From Pyrenophora tritici-repentis (Eukaryota; Ascomycota; Dothideomycetes; Pleosporales; Pleosporaceae): DNA of 64,000 bases. The notes beneath the pieces were generated by a model. It was not told where the DNA came from. It did no database searches and worked only from the letters and a program-made list of their open reading frames with translations. Positions 41,861 through 54,422 of this stretch are shown in pieces. A program made the position numbers and the translations under genes. The first letter of the stretch is position 1; each line of letters begins with the position of its first letter. The stretch covers positions 2,542,001-2,606,000 of the forward strand of contig NC_089393.1 of the NCBI RefSeq assembly GCF_003171515.1, read 5' to 3'.

Positions 41861-43210
41861 ATGCAGTTCGACGCCCAGCTGCTGACGATCCCGACCATAT
41901 TTTCAAACTATAAGCCCGAGGACGTGCCGTCTAGCATCAAGTCTGTCATCAATTACAACTTGTCCTTTCAATACAACGATATCACCCCAGCGCATAAGGA
42001 AAGGACACGTCACATGGCAAATCACAACCACAGGTCCAGTCAGTCGCAAATAGAAAGCGAGCTTTGGCTCAACATGCCAGCTTCTGCAAGGCGATCGCAA
42101 GAGCAAGATTACAGATTAGAGCAATCGGCGTATCAAGCAACTTCGCATCGCATTAGTACACACTCGTATGGCTCAGCTTCATCGCCAAGAAGACCTGCCA
42201 TTGCTACCAGCTCGGATCTCAACAAGCCACTACCGCCATCACCTTCGGGTTCGCAGACACGATCTCGTAAACCGACACCGTTGAGTGGCCCCGGCCGCCA
42301 CGAGGCTCCGACCCAGCTGAACCAATCCCATCTTCGGGCCGAGCCTTACCACCACAATCAAAGGTACACTACTAGCCTCCATCTGGATACAGATAGTTCT
42401 CATCACCATGACTATTCTCGCAGCATGCCCAGTTCGCCCTACGATCATAGCCAGTTCCTATCCGCCAACCCAGCTACAATTCCACGAGCCCACTCCTCTG
42501 CTGCCGACTACTCAGAACCTACGCAGTACCTCCCGTATTCTATGTCATCAGAGCAACAGTCGGCTCGTCCTCAGCAACAGCGCGCTGTTTCTATGAGCCC
42601 CTACTTCGACACGACAGCACCACTCCGATCTCGCACCCATCCCGAGCCTACTCTCAGCCCCACAGCACGCGAAAACATGTCCATCCGACCACGTCCACAT
42701 ACGACATATCTTTCACCCACAGAGAATTTTACAGATATCACGCAGTGGCATCTCTTTGCAGAGGCAATGACCGGGTTACCAACCAACTCAGAGCCTTTTT
42801 CGCCTACCGGAACTCCACAGCTTCAAGGCTCGCTCTTCGCTAGACGGAGCGCCAGTGATACGATACCCATTCCGCTTCAAAATCCGCAACGATCTTCGCA
42901 GAGACTACCAAGAGACAACTGGCAATACTACGAATCATCACGCACATCGTCACGAGCAGTGACTACACTCAACCACAGCTTACCGGTACCAAATCCGCCT
43001 CGTGTGGCATACCAGCAGTGGCAACCGCCACTGCACATGAATGCGGTCACTTCGGAGCTGCAAATGCTTGGACTGAACGATGCTCCCGAATCCGATGATG
43101 AGTTACCGGATTATCAGCAGAGTCAGGCGGAGATGGAAGCGAAGAAAAGAAGAGAAGCATCCGCTCGGGCGAGAGAATTGGAAGCAAGGTGGAGAGGTGC
43201 TCGCGGATAA
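41861..43210 (+). CDS. Ser/Pro/Gln-rich hypothetical protein with C-terminal coiled coil
   Basis: 449 aa from the ATG at 41861; the open frame runs 66 nt further upstream but begins with TTG. A second ATG at 42014 (MANHNHRSSQSQIE...) may be the true start, because residues before it look less typical. Most of the chain is disordered and rich in Ser, Pro, His, Arg and Tyr, with SP/TP sites (NKPLPPSPSGSQ, SRKPTPLSGPG, FSPTGTPQ). A conserved-looking island reads FTDITQWHLFAEAMTGLP. The last ~60 residues are ELQMLGLNDAPESDDELPDY followed by a charged helix (EMEAKKRREASARARELEAR). No named domain. A role in signalling or morphogenesis scaffolding is only a guess. Confidence 0.65.
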   Translation: MQFDAQLLTIPTIFSNYKPEDVPSSIKSVINYNLSFQYNDITPAHKERTRHMANHNHRSSQSQIESELWLNMPASARRSQEQDYRLEQSAYQATSHRISTHSYGSASSPRRPAIATSSDLNKPLPPSPSGSQTRSRKPTPLSGPGRHEAPTQLNQSHLRAEPYHHNQRYTTSLHLDTDSSHHHDYSRSMPSSPYDHSQFLSANPATIPRAHSSAADYSEPTQYLPYSMSSEQQSARPQQQRAVSMSPYFDTTAPLRSRTHPEPTLSPTARENMSIRPRPHTTYLSPTENFTDITQWHLFAEAMTGLPTNSEPFSPTGTPQLQGSLFARRSASDTIPIPLQNPQRSSQRLPRDNWQYYESSRTSSRAVTTLNHSLPVPNPPRVAYQQWQPPLHMNAVTSELQMLGLNDAPESDDELPDYQQSQAEMEAKKRREASARARELEARWRGARG

Positions 43211-46200
43211 TTACCATACATATAAATTCACGTACTTAGAATTTGCAAATGCGGAGGCTACGGAGAGAAATACGCATTCACCACATGAACGACGGAACCT
43301 TAATACTATCGATTAAATCACCCCCAGATTTTCTGCATTCAACAAAGAGAAACCTCGAATATTAGTCAGGATAATGTGAGTGTACATACATGGCTCTCCT
43401 GACACCTAGCAAGACTACTCTACTGTCACTAGGGGTGAATAGCAACGGCATGCGCACGCGAGGTCAGCACAGCCCTACACACATTACCGAAATATGCATC
43501 ATCATGCGTTCGTAGTGTAACGATCTACACCCTTGCTTCCGTGTCAACGGTGACATTTCCTAAGTATCGGAACCTACACTACACCGAGTTTTTGGCCCCT
43601 TATCCAGTAGTTCGGCTGGTGTGCGCGGGAACGCGATGAATAATGGGTTTGTATGAGGTAGTAACACCTGTTTGCCGAGATGGCTTCGGAGATGATCCGC
43701 CACAAGTTCAGCGTACCCTTGTTAGCGGCAATAGTGAAGACTTCTCGCGCCATGCCGAGTGTCACTGTGTCGAACGCTAGGAGACTCTAAAGGGTGCTTT
43801 GGCCCCTAAATTCATTAACGTTCCGTGTTATAGAAGCAGTTCATTCCGTTCCAAGTATGGTGGCGGCTCAGGTACGGCCAACTGCCATACTTTGACAGCC
43901 ACGTATTCCGCGGAGCGGAGTGTAGGCACTTGACATGCCGTCCGCGGGGTGTCCGTTCGCACGGCAATTAGAGCGGTAGATGCTAGAAGCAAGCAAAATA
44001 TGCCTTGCGGAGTGCCTCGAATCGTGCGGAGATTTGATGCGGGATGTGTACCCGTGATGTACTTCGATCAATCTGGGGATAGAAACAGATTATCATCGGT
44101 CAAGACGCGGGGTGCAATCTTCAAGTAGTAGCAGAGCCGATCTTGCAGGAGTCCAAATATGCAACCAACAAGCATTATACAGGCCCTGAGTAGATTGAAC
44201 TCAAGATATCATCGGCTTTCTTTCTTTGATATACTCAATTGGAAAGATGTATCAGTATACTTACTTTATCCAGCCAAGTCCCCGCAGCATGTGGTCACAA
44301 TCCTACAAGACCCACTATCGGTCGTACTAAAGCGCTAAAACAATGCATAAAAGATATGCACTCTTCGACGACATGACTTCACATGCAGGGATTGGGGGCG
44401 GAAAAGCTTATGTCCACATGACTACTCCCCGCTTCATTATTGTAATTTCGACTATACTCGGGGTAGGAACCATGGACCAAGGCTTCAGTTCAGTAGCACG
44501 CAACACCATGCCGAATTCATTGCGGAAGAATGCTGCGTGTTGCCCGAATGGTGTGTGTATGCATGTGACGATACAACACGCCATAGCTGCACTCATCCAT
44601 CGAAAAGAATACAACGATGCAATAATCATCTAGCCCCTTTCTTCACCAGGTAACACTCCTTCTCAAACGCTCTGCAGGACAAAGAAAATGGTGGGTTGCC
44701 ATCAAAAAATCTGTGTAGGCTGATCATATCCGGCAACCCTGCAAAATGAGGCTGTGCATGCAAGTCAGATGCACCTGCGGGCCGGGACGATCACCAGCTT
44801 GCGAAAATAGCAGATTGTGCATAATCAAGGAGTCTGAGTGAGATTGAATGTGGAAGGTGACAAATGGGTTGTAATGTCAAGACTATGCGCTGTAACGGAG
44901 TCTTGGGATGGTTGAATGACGTGGGTGCGTGGTGGTGCTGGTGTGGGAGCGTGCATAATTAGGTGATTAGCTTGCAGCTGCAGGTCACCATACATCGCAA
45001 CTGTGTGGATTTTGGCTTGGATATAGGTTACATGCAACAGTTACGATGGACTGTAGGACTTATTTATTTGGCGCATATAATGTTGATGCTGAAGTACAAG
45101 AGATCTCAATGTGTTGGACTGTTCTAGGGAAGCAAGATCTTGGAAGGTGTGATGTGGTGTGTACTAGAAGTTTGTTAAGGTATAGGAGAAGACATGAAAG
45201 CTAAAGAAGCTTGATGGAGCTTCCTTTAGATTAGGTAATCCAGGGGGTTTCGGGTTTAATGTATATGATGATGTCCGCAAGCGCGTTTCGCTGGTAATGT
45301 AACTGCTAGCTGGTGTTCGCCTTGAAGCTAAGTTACCTAGGAGTCGGAATGCTCGGAACGATCCGAAATGTGTCTTCCACATCTCTACGGCTAGAATTCC
45401 TCGCCAACACCACTGATATAATGTTCCTTTATTGCACCAGCCTCTTCGCAAGGTAGCGTATACGCTCACGATAAAAAATTCTCTTTGATCACGATTTAGC
45501 CTGTTGCTTGAGCCTCGCACAGCCACACCTGTTCAGCCTCGTGCTTCAATGTTACCACTACAGGCGATCTCATTCGTCCTGTAACGACTGAATGTTCAAA
45601 AGCGTATCAAATGGTCGAGTTATCTTTGCAAGAGTTCTCTTGTGGAGGCAGGGCTAAGTAAAGGGCTTCTACCTAGCTCTCGCTGATACAAGACAACTCC
45701 TAGGGACAACCACATCGACTTTGCAGCCTCAATTTCATGATTCTTGTTTCCAAAGTTTCTCGCTACGAAAATTTTAACTCATTGGTAGTGGTCCGGAACT
45801 ACTCAACACAGCAGATGTCAACTACTTCAACACCGACAAATCCCAAGGGAGGTTCAGACACTTACTAGAGCGACCGAGACCTCTGAACTCGGGTCATTAG
45901 TCCCAGAGCCGACGAAAGGTAGCTTGCATCTGTATCTGCATCTTCGGAAAATATGCTTTGCGATTCTTACTTCCTACGCAAACCATACTACCCCAATGTA
46001 CCTACTAGAATGAGAGGATATGGCGAGCCGTTCTTTGCGGTGATGTACGAAAGGTACAGAATAACATAAAGGCTAAGTATGAGCAGAATTCCGATGAAAG
46101 GAACGATACTGGTCATGACAAGGGATGGTGAGGGGCATTACAAGCTGACTATGTGACAAAGAACCATTTAGTGAGGGTAACTCACAAAGCGCAAGACCAT

Positions 46201-46913
46201 GAGGAAGGTTGTACACATGTACCAGCATTGCTACGTGCTCATCGAACGGGTCAAGACACGGAAGCACAAAGACTTTGCTATCCATGTGGGCGTGGGCAGA
46301 ATCGAGCCATCGGCATGGGAGGAGGCAACGGCAGTGGAGAAGACAATCATTCTAGGCTGAAGTTCGCTGTTCCGCACAGATGAAGTATTCTGGACACTAG
46401 AATTCCGAATTTTGCAAACTGCTCATGGATCCTAGAGGCCATGATGATATTCTGATATGAATGGGGATCTGCGCGCAACAGTGAAGTGGAAGGACAGATG
46501 CAACGAGCGAGTGGATGAAGGACCCTCAATCATGCTGGAATTAGAAATCATCATATCGACCCCCCCTCCTTAGACTACCTAAGCCTTGTAAGCATATGAA
46601 GTATTCTTCACCTACATGCAAGGTATAGGAGAATAGCTAGAGGCTGTTGACGTCAACAAAGAATTATCGTCTTTCACGATATATAACACCTTATACAAAC
46701 TGCTCGAATAGTTTCAAGAAAAATGGAAATTGCGAAAGACATGCACTTGTCGATAAAGATAGCGTGGTGGTTCAGTCCGACGCATTTCGACCATCGTTCA
46801 CGCTAACGGTCAAAGTAGACTAGCGCCTCGCTTGGAACCCACGCTTCAAAATCGAGAGATGCTGCGACACGACAAACTTTCACGACTTCGACCAACGACT
46901 CAAAGCCGCCAAA
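43211..46913. other. Long gene-free block
   Basis: 3.7 kb without a supported gene. ORFs of 60-120 codons occur on both strands (for example 44343-44633 + and 45164-45526 -), but they lack domain signs or proper starts. No MITE terminal repeat of the local family and no tRNA-like fold was found. The right end holds the eS7 promoter. Confidence 0.5.
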
Positions 46914-47748
46914 ATGTCCGCCAACGCTCTGAACAAGATCGCGCCCAACAGCCCCTCGAGGCAGACTCCCTCTGAGATTGAGACCAGCATCGCCAACGCA
47001 AGTTTTCCCCGGCAATTGCGCACATTGGCGATGGCAGGACTAACACACGACAGGCGTTGACTGACCTCGAGAACAATGTGCCTGACCTGAAGGCTTCTCT
47101 GCGCCCCCTACAGTTTGTCTCTGCTCGCGAGGTATGAAAAACCCGAACACCACGATGCGCTCTCGAGCGTCGCCTACACACCTACAATGTACAACTGAAG
47201 AGGCGGTGGGCACTGGGCAGCAACAATAAGCTGACACCAGGATTCTTAGATCGAGGTTGGCCACGGACGCAAGGCTATTGTCATCTTCGTCCCTGTTCCC
47301 CTTCTTGCCGGATGGCACAAGGCCCAGCAGCGGTATGTATTTTGTCTAAAACGGCTATCTAGCATTTACTAATTCGTTCAGTCTCACTCGTGAGCTCGAG
47401 AAGAAGTTCTCCGACCGCCACGTCCTGATCGTTGCTTCCCGCCGCATTCTCCCCCGCCCCAAGCGCTCCAACCGCTCGCGCTCTTCCCAGACCCAGAAGC
47501 GTCCCCAATCGCGGACTCTCACCGCTGTCCACGACGCCATCCTGACCGACCTCGTCTACCCCGTCGAGATCGTCGGCAAGCGTCTCCGTACCCGCGAGGA
47601 CGGCAGCAAGATCCTCAAGGTCGTTCTCGACGAGAAGGAGCGTGGCGGTGTCGACTACAGGCTCGACACCTACAGCGAGGTCTACAAGCGCCTCACTGGC
47701 AAGGGTGTCAACTTCGAGTTCCCCCAGAGCCAGCAGACCGACTACTAA
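46914..47748 (+). CDS. RPS7: 40S ribosomal protein eS7
   Basis: Four exons, 46914..46997, 47054..47131, 47250..47332 and 47382..47748, give 203 aa, the usual eS7 length. The protein starts [20 protein letters not shown]. It contains [20 protein letters not shown], then [20 protein letters not shown] and, in the last exon, [20 protein letters not shown] and [20 protein letters not shown]. It ends in [11 protein letters not shown]. This small-subunit protein is needed for 18S rRNA maturation. Intron 1 appears to use a GC donor (GCAAGT...CAG): no GT donor restores the frame there, whereas GC..AG joins codons exactly (SIAN-ALTDL). Introns 2 and 3 are GT..AG, of 118 and 49 nt. The several introns near the 5' end are typical of fungal ribosomal genes. 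Confidence 0.95.
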
Positions 47749-47945
47749 ATGTAGATGGGTTGTTGGGTTCGGTCTCGTTTAAACTACATGGTTCAGGAGT
47801 ACGGCAGGGCTTCGGATATGCATCATGTACCGGCATCAAAAAGGAATGAGATGATATGACTGCCTTGAATAGGCGCCCCTTCAAGATACCATTGCAATTG
47901 ATTTCTTTCTTGTGAAAGCTGTTCTTGGTGCGACTACTGCAATGT

Positions 47946-48816
47946 CTACTGCCTATCCAGTTCCGGGTAATGTCTGAATATGCCCATGCCATATGGCTGC
48001 CTCCTGTCGCTTCCCAAGTACTCTTTGATACCCTTTGCTTCCTTCACACTGTCATAGAATGTGCTAAACAACAGGGGGTAATCCTTCTTCCTCGCCTCTA
48101 TTTCTTTTGGGAAAGCAAATTGGAGCCCGTCCAGTACCTGCCACACGCTTGTATCCGCATAGGTCAGACTGCTACCAACAAGGAACTTGCCCTGTCCCTG
48201 TGCTTCATTGCCCTTGAGCACGCGCTCGAAGAAACCAAGGAACTTGGGGATGCGCGTCTGCCTGAAATCTTCGGACTTCTTGAGCGCTTCTTCCTTTTGG
48301 TTTTCATAGTAGTCTGCGACGGCAATGGGGTGGTGTGTGTCGTGCGCTTCGTTGTTGAGGTCCAGTGCCGTCAATGTGTGCGATAGGACCCAGGCATTCT
48401 CCGCCTCATCTGCACCGGCGAGGTCGAGCTTATTGCCCAAGTAGGAGAGGATGGAGGGTGTTTGGTAGATGAGCAACGGAGCGCCGCTCTTGCCCTCGCC
48501 AGGGATACGAAGAGCGGGTGGTGCGAAGGCGGGAGGGTTTCCGTCGGACCCGGTGCTTTCTTGCGATATGAGTGAGGTTATCACCGTCATACCTGTGTCA
48601 GTGTCAGTGTTAGTGCCAGAGCAGCGCATCATGTGGGCAATGCTACGGACCATCCTCAGACTCAATGGCAACATCTTTGTAGGAGACGCCTGCTGCTTCA
48701 AACGCCAGACGGATGAATTCGCCGCGCCCAGGGATGCCAGGCCAGTACAGCAACTCGTACGGAGGCTGAGTGCGGGCCTTCTTGTTCGGAGAATTGGCGA
48801 GCGTATATGGTCGCAT
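47946..48816 (-). CDS. Glutathione S-transferase-like protein
   Basis: Two exons, complement(48651..48816) and complement(47946..48592), with a 58-nt intron (GTCCGT...CAG), give 270 aa. The thioredoxin-fold N-terminus reads PPYELLYWPGIPGRGEFIRL. Tyr of ELLYW is the likely catalytic or glutathione-activating residue. TPSILSYLG marks the end of the domain, and the helical C-domain follows (GFFERVLKGN, FLVGSSLTYADTSVWQVLDG). The layout resembles sigma-class GSTs, which conjugate glutathione to electrophiles. An upstream in-frame ATG at 48900 would add an Arg/Ser/His-rich leader that could target mitochondria, so the start is not certain. The insert GSDGNPPAFAPPALRIPGEG between strands is longer than usual. 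Confidence 0.85.
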
Positions 48817-50223
48817 CGCAATTGAGTTCCAATGGTAGGATCTAGCGAGTTGGTGGAAGCTATGTGAGCTGTTTAAAGGTCGGAAGCAAGTGCGAAGCAT
48901 TCAATTGCGGTTGGAGCGATGCGACAATGTCACATAAGTCGAATGAGGCCGTACTATGTCATATTATGTCATACTATGTGCCAGTGCCGCTGCAGGTGTC
49001 TGGCGTCATTGTGGGGTAGCCGTTGGTTCCGTGGTGCTGACAACATCCATGCGGAACCGTGTGTTGCCAAGACATTGGTTTTGACGTAACTTCCATCTTC
49101 GTTCGGATGTTTACATGTTTCTCGGAGAAACTTGGAAATGGATTCTGACTAGTTGGACGGAGCTGCAGTAGTACATAAGTGCATTAAAGTTTTGGGTCTG
49201 CTGCTCCTGTCGCTGGCCCAAGTGAGTCGGTCCGACAGATCAGGACCCTCGTCAAGATTCGCGAATAACTTCGCTAACACCGGGGTGGAAGAGAAGTCGA
49301 GCCGATTACAGATGGCAATCGGCTCATCTTTTCTTTATGTCCGGCGATAAATTGCATCCCCTGCTACACATCACCTTGGCGTTTAACATATCGTGACATG
49401 ACACGACCATGGAGCCCTGAGCACATCAGATTGCATGTCTTGTCAGGCAAGCCTTAGCCTTGGAACTTTGTATTTGGACCATTTTACTAGATTCAGCACG
49501 CAGAACAACTAGCACAATCTCCGCGCGTAGACGCTTATGTCCATGGGCTTATCTCCATGTAGTAACATGTCTGCCCCGACGAATTCCGCTATACGATCAC
49601 GATCCAAATAATCTAGAAGGTTCCTGTGGGTGGCTGTGGACTGTCAAACTTGTGTGTCATAGTACCGCTTTCGAAAAGATGAATGAACCAGCTGCATACC
49701 ACTGCTATAGGCATAGGCGCAGTCTTCATAAAGCCCTGAAACATAAGAAGACGGCCCTGTGCATTGCCGACCACGCCCCAGTTTTCTCTGTAAAGGGGGT
49801 AATGTAAACCACAAGGCGATACGCTCGCCTGTGCCTCCGCATTGCTTACGGTAGCTCCTGCGCACAAAGGGCTGTGCCATGTCCACGGAAGAAGCAACAC
49901 GTTTATCTACATAGCTGCGCGTCATGTTCGTCCACGCCTGCCCTCTCGTTGTTCGCAATATCTCTGCAATACCAATCAATCTTCTTATCCAGCAGTATTT
50001 ATGCCAACTCAAGACAATTGCAGCATCACATTGCTGTTCTTGAAACGTGTGATCGCCCGCCCTAATGTCACTTCTGGTCTAGACCTCCCGCCCGGACCCA
50101 TTCCCCCACTGCGACGCTAATTTCATCGCGACGAGGCCTGGAGTGCTGCCTTCAGTCAGCTTCACTGACACACCCGAACGACGATCGACAGTCATTCCAC
50201 CACAACTTCAACCACACACCAAT
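48817..50223. other. Intergenic, divergent promoters
   Basis: 1.4 kb between the GST and CCCH genes, which point apart. Near 48952-48980 the unit TACTATGTCATA repeats in short imperfect form. No other gene or repeat was recognised. Confidence 0.45.
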
Positions 50224-52384
50224 ATGTCCGACTACAGTGATTACGCACGTTTATTGCATCAGATGCAGAGTTTTCGTGCATCTGATGAAGCCCGCGAGCA
50301 ATTCGTTAGCGTACGTCGCAGTGTTTATGAGTCCCGGGGGTCGCCTGTCGCCTCGCTCGCCCCGATCCAAAAACCTACCATACTAACCCTGGTGTCAACA
50401 GGAAATCTTATCAAAGTACCAGGCCCTGGCAGAAGAACATGCCAACTTGAAGAATGATTATTTGAGTGAAAGAGATATCAGGAGAAATTATCAGAGGACT
50501 GTTGATGAGAAACAGGCCTTGGTGGGGGAACATGAACGCCAGCTCGTACGGCTGCTTATCTGCTGAGCCCAATCTCAGCCTTGTTTTGTGCGCCTTCTGA
50601 CCCGAGTGTAGCAAGCCAGTTCCTTCGTTTTGGCACTTATTGATGGTGATGGGGCTATCGTAAGTCCTCTCTTGTGGTTCAACCCGACCGTGTCGTATCT
50701 ATTGCGGCCGTTAACCGGTTGTGTCTGTAGTTTGAAGACGCCTTACTCCAAGCCGCTGGTGGCGATGGAGGCTCCGAGGCCGCATCCCGTTTGTATCATG
50801 CGATTCGGGGCCATGTTGCGTCCCTGTACAACAACTCGGGCAACTGGCCTATTATGGTTCAGATTTATCTAAGCCTTGATAAGCTGGCGATCAAGTTGGC
50901 CTCGGTCGGCCTGCTTCGCTCTCCGCAGGAATTTCGAGCTTTTGCGCAAAGCTTTAGCGTGAATCAGCCATTGTTTAGTATTATCGACGTTGGTCAAGGC
51001 AAAGAGAGAGCCGACCACAAGATTAAGGGTACTAGATCTTCCAAGATCACAAACGATCTATGCTAACGCAAATGCAGAAATGCTTCGTACATTTAGCGAT
51101 AACCCTACCTGTCGACACATCATCTTCGGTGGCTGTCATGATGCAGGCTACCTTCTAAACCTCGAGCACTTCAAACATGACATGCTTAAAGCAAGTCAGA
51201 TCACTCTTCTGGAAACTACCCCAGCGTACAGAGGATTCACCGACCTGAACAATTTCAAGCGCGCTCGCTTCCATGACGTTTTCAAGAACGAGCCTTTGCC
51301 CGATTATGCACCTCCCATCAATGGATTTGGTCAGCTGGCGGTACAATCTCCTGTACAACTTGCAGTACAGCCGCCCATTCGTTCGAATACGAACAACGTC
51401 AGCACTTCTCCTACTATTATTTCGAGGTCGGCGACGTCGCCTTCGCCCAGTGTAACTCCACTATCATCCACCACGCCGGGCGAGTCTAACAAAGACTCTT
51501 CATGGGGTAAGTAAGACTCTGTAGGTGTGCATGACACACTTTGCGATCTCATTCTTACCGCATCATTCATCCTTAGACCCCACGAATGGCTTTCTTATGA
51601 TCTTTTCTCATTTCAATCTATAGCAGTACTAACGAGTATGCTAGCTACCGTAGGCAAGACGGGTGCTCCCGCGAATGGTAGCATTTCGATTGCCCCGAAT
51701 ACTACTGCGACCACTAAGAAAAGTAAAAAGAAATACGCTTATTACAACAAGGCTGAGCAACGTCTCGATGAGCCTCTCCCATCAAAGGATCCCGCTGCAG
51801 CAGCTTCGCTCGAAATGCGCATGAAGAAAGTGGGCAAGAAGGTGTGCAATCATTGGTATGTACAAGCGGAAGAGCACTATGCCAAAACCCAGGTCCCCGT
51901 TTTTTTCTGCGTTGTTGCCTCGTGTATCTCTTGCATTGGAAGACAATTGTTCGGCAAATGGGTAAGCTGACTCGTATCACAGGCATCTCGGCGGCCATTG
52001 CGAGAACGGTGCCTTTTGTAACTTCCAGCACGAACCAAAACTTACCGCAGGTGAGCTCAATGCTCTACGTTACAAGACCCGCAGTTTGGCTTGTAAGAAC
52101 AGATACTGTGAGAATATCGATTGCTGTAAGTTTGGCCATCGGCCACAACCCTACAGTTCCCCATTGATGCTAACTTTCCATCAGACCTTGGCCACCAATG
52201 TGCTCTTGAACGTGACCAGGGCTTTTGTCCGTATCCCGAAAACTGTGAGTATCATCCTTGCATTGGCTGCGTGTGAGCATATCTAACTATTCGCTTTGCA
52301 GGCCACCTACGTAGCACCCACGGTATGGATAGGGTCAAATACGTCAGGTACGACAAAGATGGCAATGCGGACTATGCCCCCTAG
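50224..52384 (+). CDS. CCCH zinc-finger protein of the fungal IDGDG-domain family
   Basis: Nine exons, 50224..50310, 50402..50545, 50612..50659, 50731..51028, 51078..51506, 51645..51855, 51983..52125, 52185..52244 and 52302..52384, give 500 aa. All junctions are GT..AG and frame-consistent. Residues 1-80 form a charged coiled coil (EILSKYQALAEEHANLKNDY). The folded domain begins ASSFVLALIDGDGAIFED and includes HAIRGHVASLYNNSGNWPIM and FGGCHDAGYLLNLE. A Ser/Thr/Pro linker follows. The first finger is C-x8-C-x5-C-x3-H (CNHWHLGGHCENGAFCNFQH), built across intron 6. A second Cys/His cluster spans CKNRYCENIDCYLGHQC and CPYPENCHLRSTHGMDRVKY, built across introns 7 and 8. It probably binds RNA in the nucleus or cytoplasm; the target is unknown. 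Confidence 0.87.
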
Positions 52385-52928
52385 GTACTTGAACACTGTA
52401 TGGGCGCCGAGGGATGCAAAGTTGTTGGATGGTGTATTGCATATCGAAAATGACCATACCATTCTGGTGGCCCTAAAATGTCAAGTCAATTTTATTTGGT
52501 AGCATCTTCGAATAACCACCGAGTAGTATAGTCGCATTGTGAAGAGCTTCAAGCTATGTGGATCATGCACTGCTTTGATGTGTGATCTTGCAAAAGTATG
52601 ATGTAGACGAGACTTGTGTTCAAAGGGTGAAGCAGGCATCCATTTCGACCTAGGCGCAAATTGACCAGTGCGTGGACGAATGAACTTCCCGGCCATGAAG
52701 TCATGGGACTTCCTTCATGAGCGGCGAACATACGGATTCGTCAAATTGTAACTCCTGCGCGAGGTGACACTGTCCGGATGTGGTCGGTTCAATTTGTATC
52801 GCGACAATTTGTTCCGATTGCTTTCCGGCATGCCAAGATCAGGGTCTACCAATGCCTGTCACTCCTCGCACCCCGACCCCGCCGATACACATCTTCATCT
52901 TATTTCCCTCCTAGAGCTCCAGCTTCCA
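52385..52928. other. Intergenic between converging genes
   Basis: 544 bp; 3' flanks of the CCCH and deacetylase genes. No feature recognised. Confidence 0.45.
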
Positions 52929-54060
52929 TCACGCGACATCTTTCGGAGGCAGATTACGAACCGCTCCACCCGTCACAGGATCCCGATACCAATTCTCTTC
53001 TGGATCGTTCAAGCACTCGCCAACTGTCACCATCTTAAACCCATATTCTCGCGCTTGATTGATCATGAATTGCGTAAAACCATGCACCGTACGCTCGTGA
53101 GTATCGTGCGCTATGCCCAGCCAGGCTCGGATGCCGAAACGATTGGTCGGAGTCTTCAATCTGCCGAGAAACTGTTCTTCAGCAAAAGTGTAGTTTCCTG
53201 CCCAGTCGCGTGGCTCGATGTCGTTTGAAGTCTTTCGTAGAACAGTCAGTTTCGTTTCTGTGTTACCGGGGGTTGAGTGGTATCTTGTCAACTCACCACA
53301 TGGTACCCTAGCTCACCCATGTCGGCCTGACAAGCGGGGCCGCATGCGTTGAACGGTGGGCGCATGTATGTCGGGAAGAAGCCTAGGATATCATTGAGCG
53401 CAATCTCTGCTTTTACCATCTCATCTCTACGTTGTTGCGAACCCAGCGCCTCGTCCATGTTCTTGTGACCCCAGGTATGTCCAGCGATTTGGTGTCCTTC
53501 ATTGTACATCCGCCTGATGATTGCAGGGGTCTTGTCGCTGCGATGATTGACCAGATCTTCATACAAGTGGATGGCCTTGATAAAGAAGGTTGCTTTGACG
53601 TTGTTGGCTTTCAAGATATCTAACAAGTCCGGAGTCCATTGCGAAGGGCCGTCGTCGTATGTAAGCGCAAGCGTGTCTTCCACAGTGCAACTTGTGAATC
53701 TCTTTCCATAGGGAACGCTCCCTAGCCTTGGTCGGGGAGTAGTTGATGTGTTGAAGCCAGGGGGCCATTGAGTGCCATCGCATGCTAATCCATACTCAAG
53801 AAGGCAGATTGGTGCGCCAGCTTGGTCTGGATTTGACATGCGGTACCCCTGCCGGATCAGAGTCAACAAAATCGAATCCAAGAACACCTAATTATACGTA
53901 CATTTTGCGAGCAGCAACAGTTACAAGATGGTTCAAGAATCCCTGGTTCACACCTTCCATAGGTGAGGTTCACAACGCTGAGCAGTGGCTGTACTACCGG
54001 ACAATAGTTCCCCAAGGGATAGTAATAGAACGGATCCAGAGCTCCTAGCGCACTACTCAT
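52929..54060 (-). CDS. Polysaccharide (chitin) deacetylase, CE4 family
   Basis: Three exons, complement(53902..54060), complement(53297..53848) and complement(52929..53231), with introns of 53 and 65 nt, give 337 aa. The NodB domain has motif 1 TYDDGP (metal and catalytic Asp), motif 2 GHTWGHKNM (H-x3-H here as HTWGH) and motif 3 MRPPFNACG. Upstream, a Cys-rich segment (YGRCEPGILEPSCNCCCSQN) spans the first exon junction and resembles a degenerate chitin-binding module. No signal peptide is seen before it, so a further 5' exon may be missing, or the chosen ATG at 54060 is internal. The enzyme removes acetyl groups from GlcNAc polymers at the cell surface. It neighbours a UDP-sugar dehydrogenase and a chitin-synthase-like gene, which suggests a joint pathway. 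Confidence 0.85.
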
Positions 54061-54422
54061 GTTGAACTCAAGATTTCAGTGACGGATATTGGGGCATCGA
54101 ATGACTCTTTTAGATCTTGCTCTCCACAATTTAGACCCTGCATCGCTCTTGCTAATATCAATCACATATAAAGAGATCTACGGTACACCGGTCGTAATGC
54201 AAAACATCACCGCTCGTATCGACATGTGACGAATCCACTCGTCGAACGAGAATTTCCACAGAAGGCCCGATCCGGAAACATGTTGGCAGGAACTTCCGGT
54301 CTTCCTGCGCTGATAGCGGCAATATTAGGGTACTGAGTTGCGCGGACCGAATAAGACCCACCATTTGACTAATTTCCAACAAAAGAAACCAATAGGGTTT
54401 TTGACCGCAGCCGAATCCACTA
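54061..54422. other. Intergenic between co-oriented genes
   Basis: 362 bp; promoter or missing 5' exon of the deacetylase and 3' flank of the dehydrogenase. Nothing else seen. Confidence 0.4.

Noticed and set aside
44343..44633. 96-codon plus-strand ORF with real ATG
   Set aside because: No signal, domain or neighbour supports it; an ORF of this length is expected by chance in 3.7 kb.
45164..45526. 120-codon minus-strand ORF
   Set aside because: It starts at a non-ATG codon, has no conserved features and no splice-linked extension.
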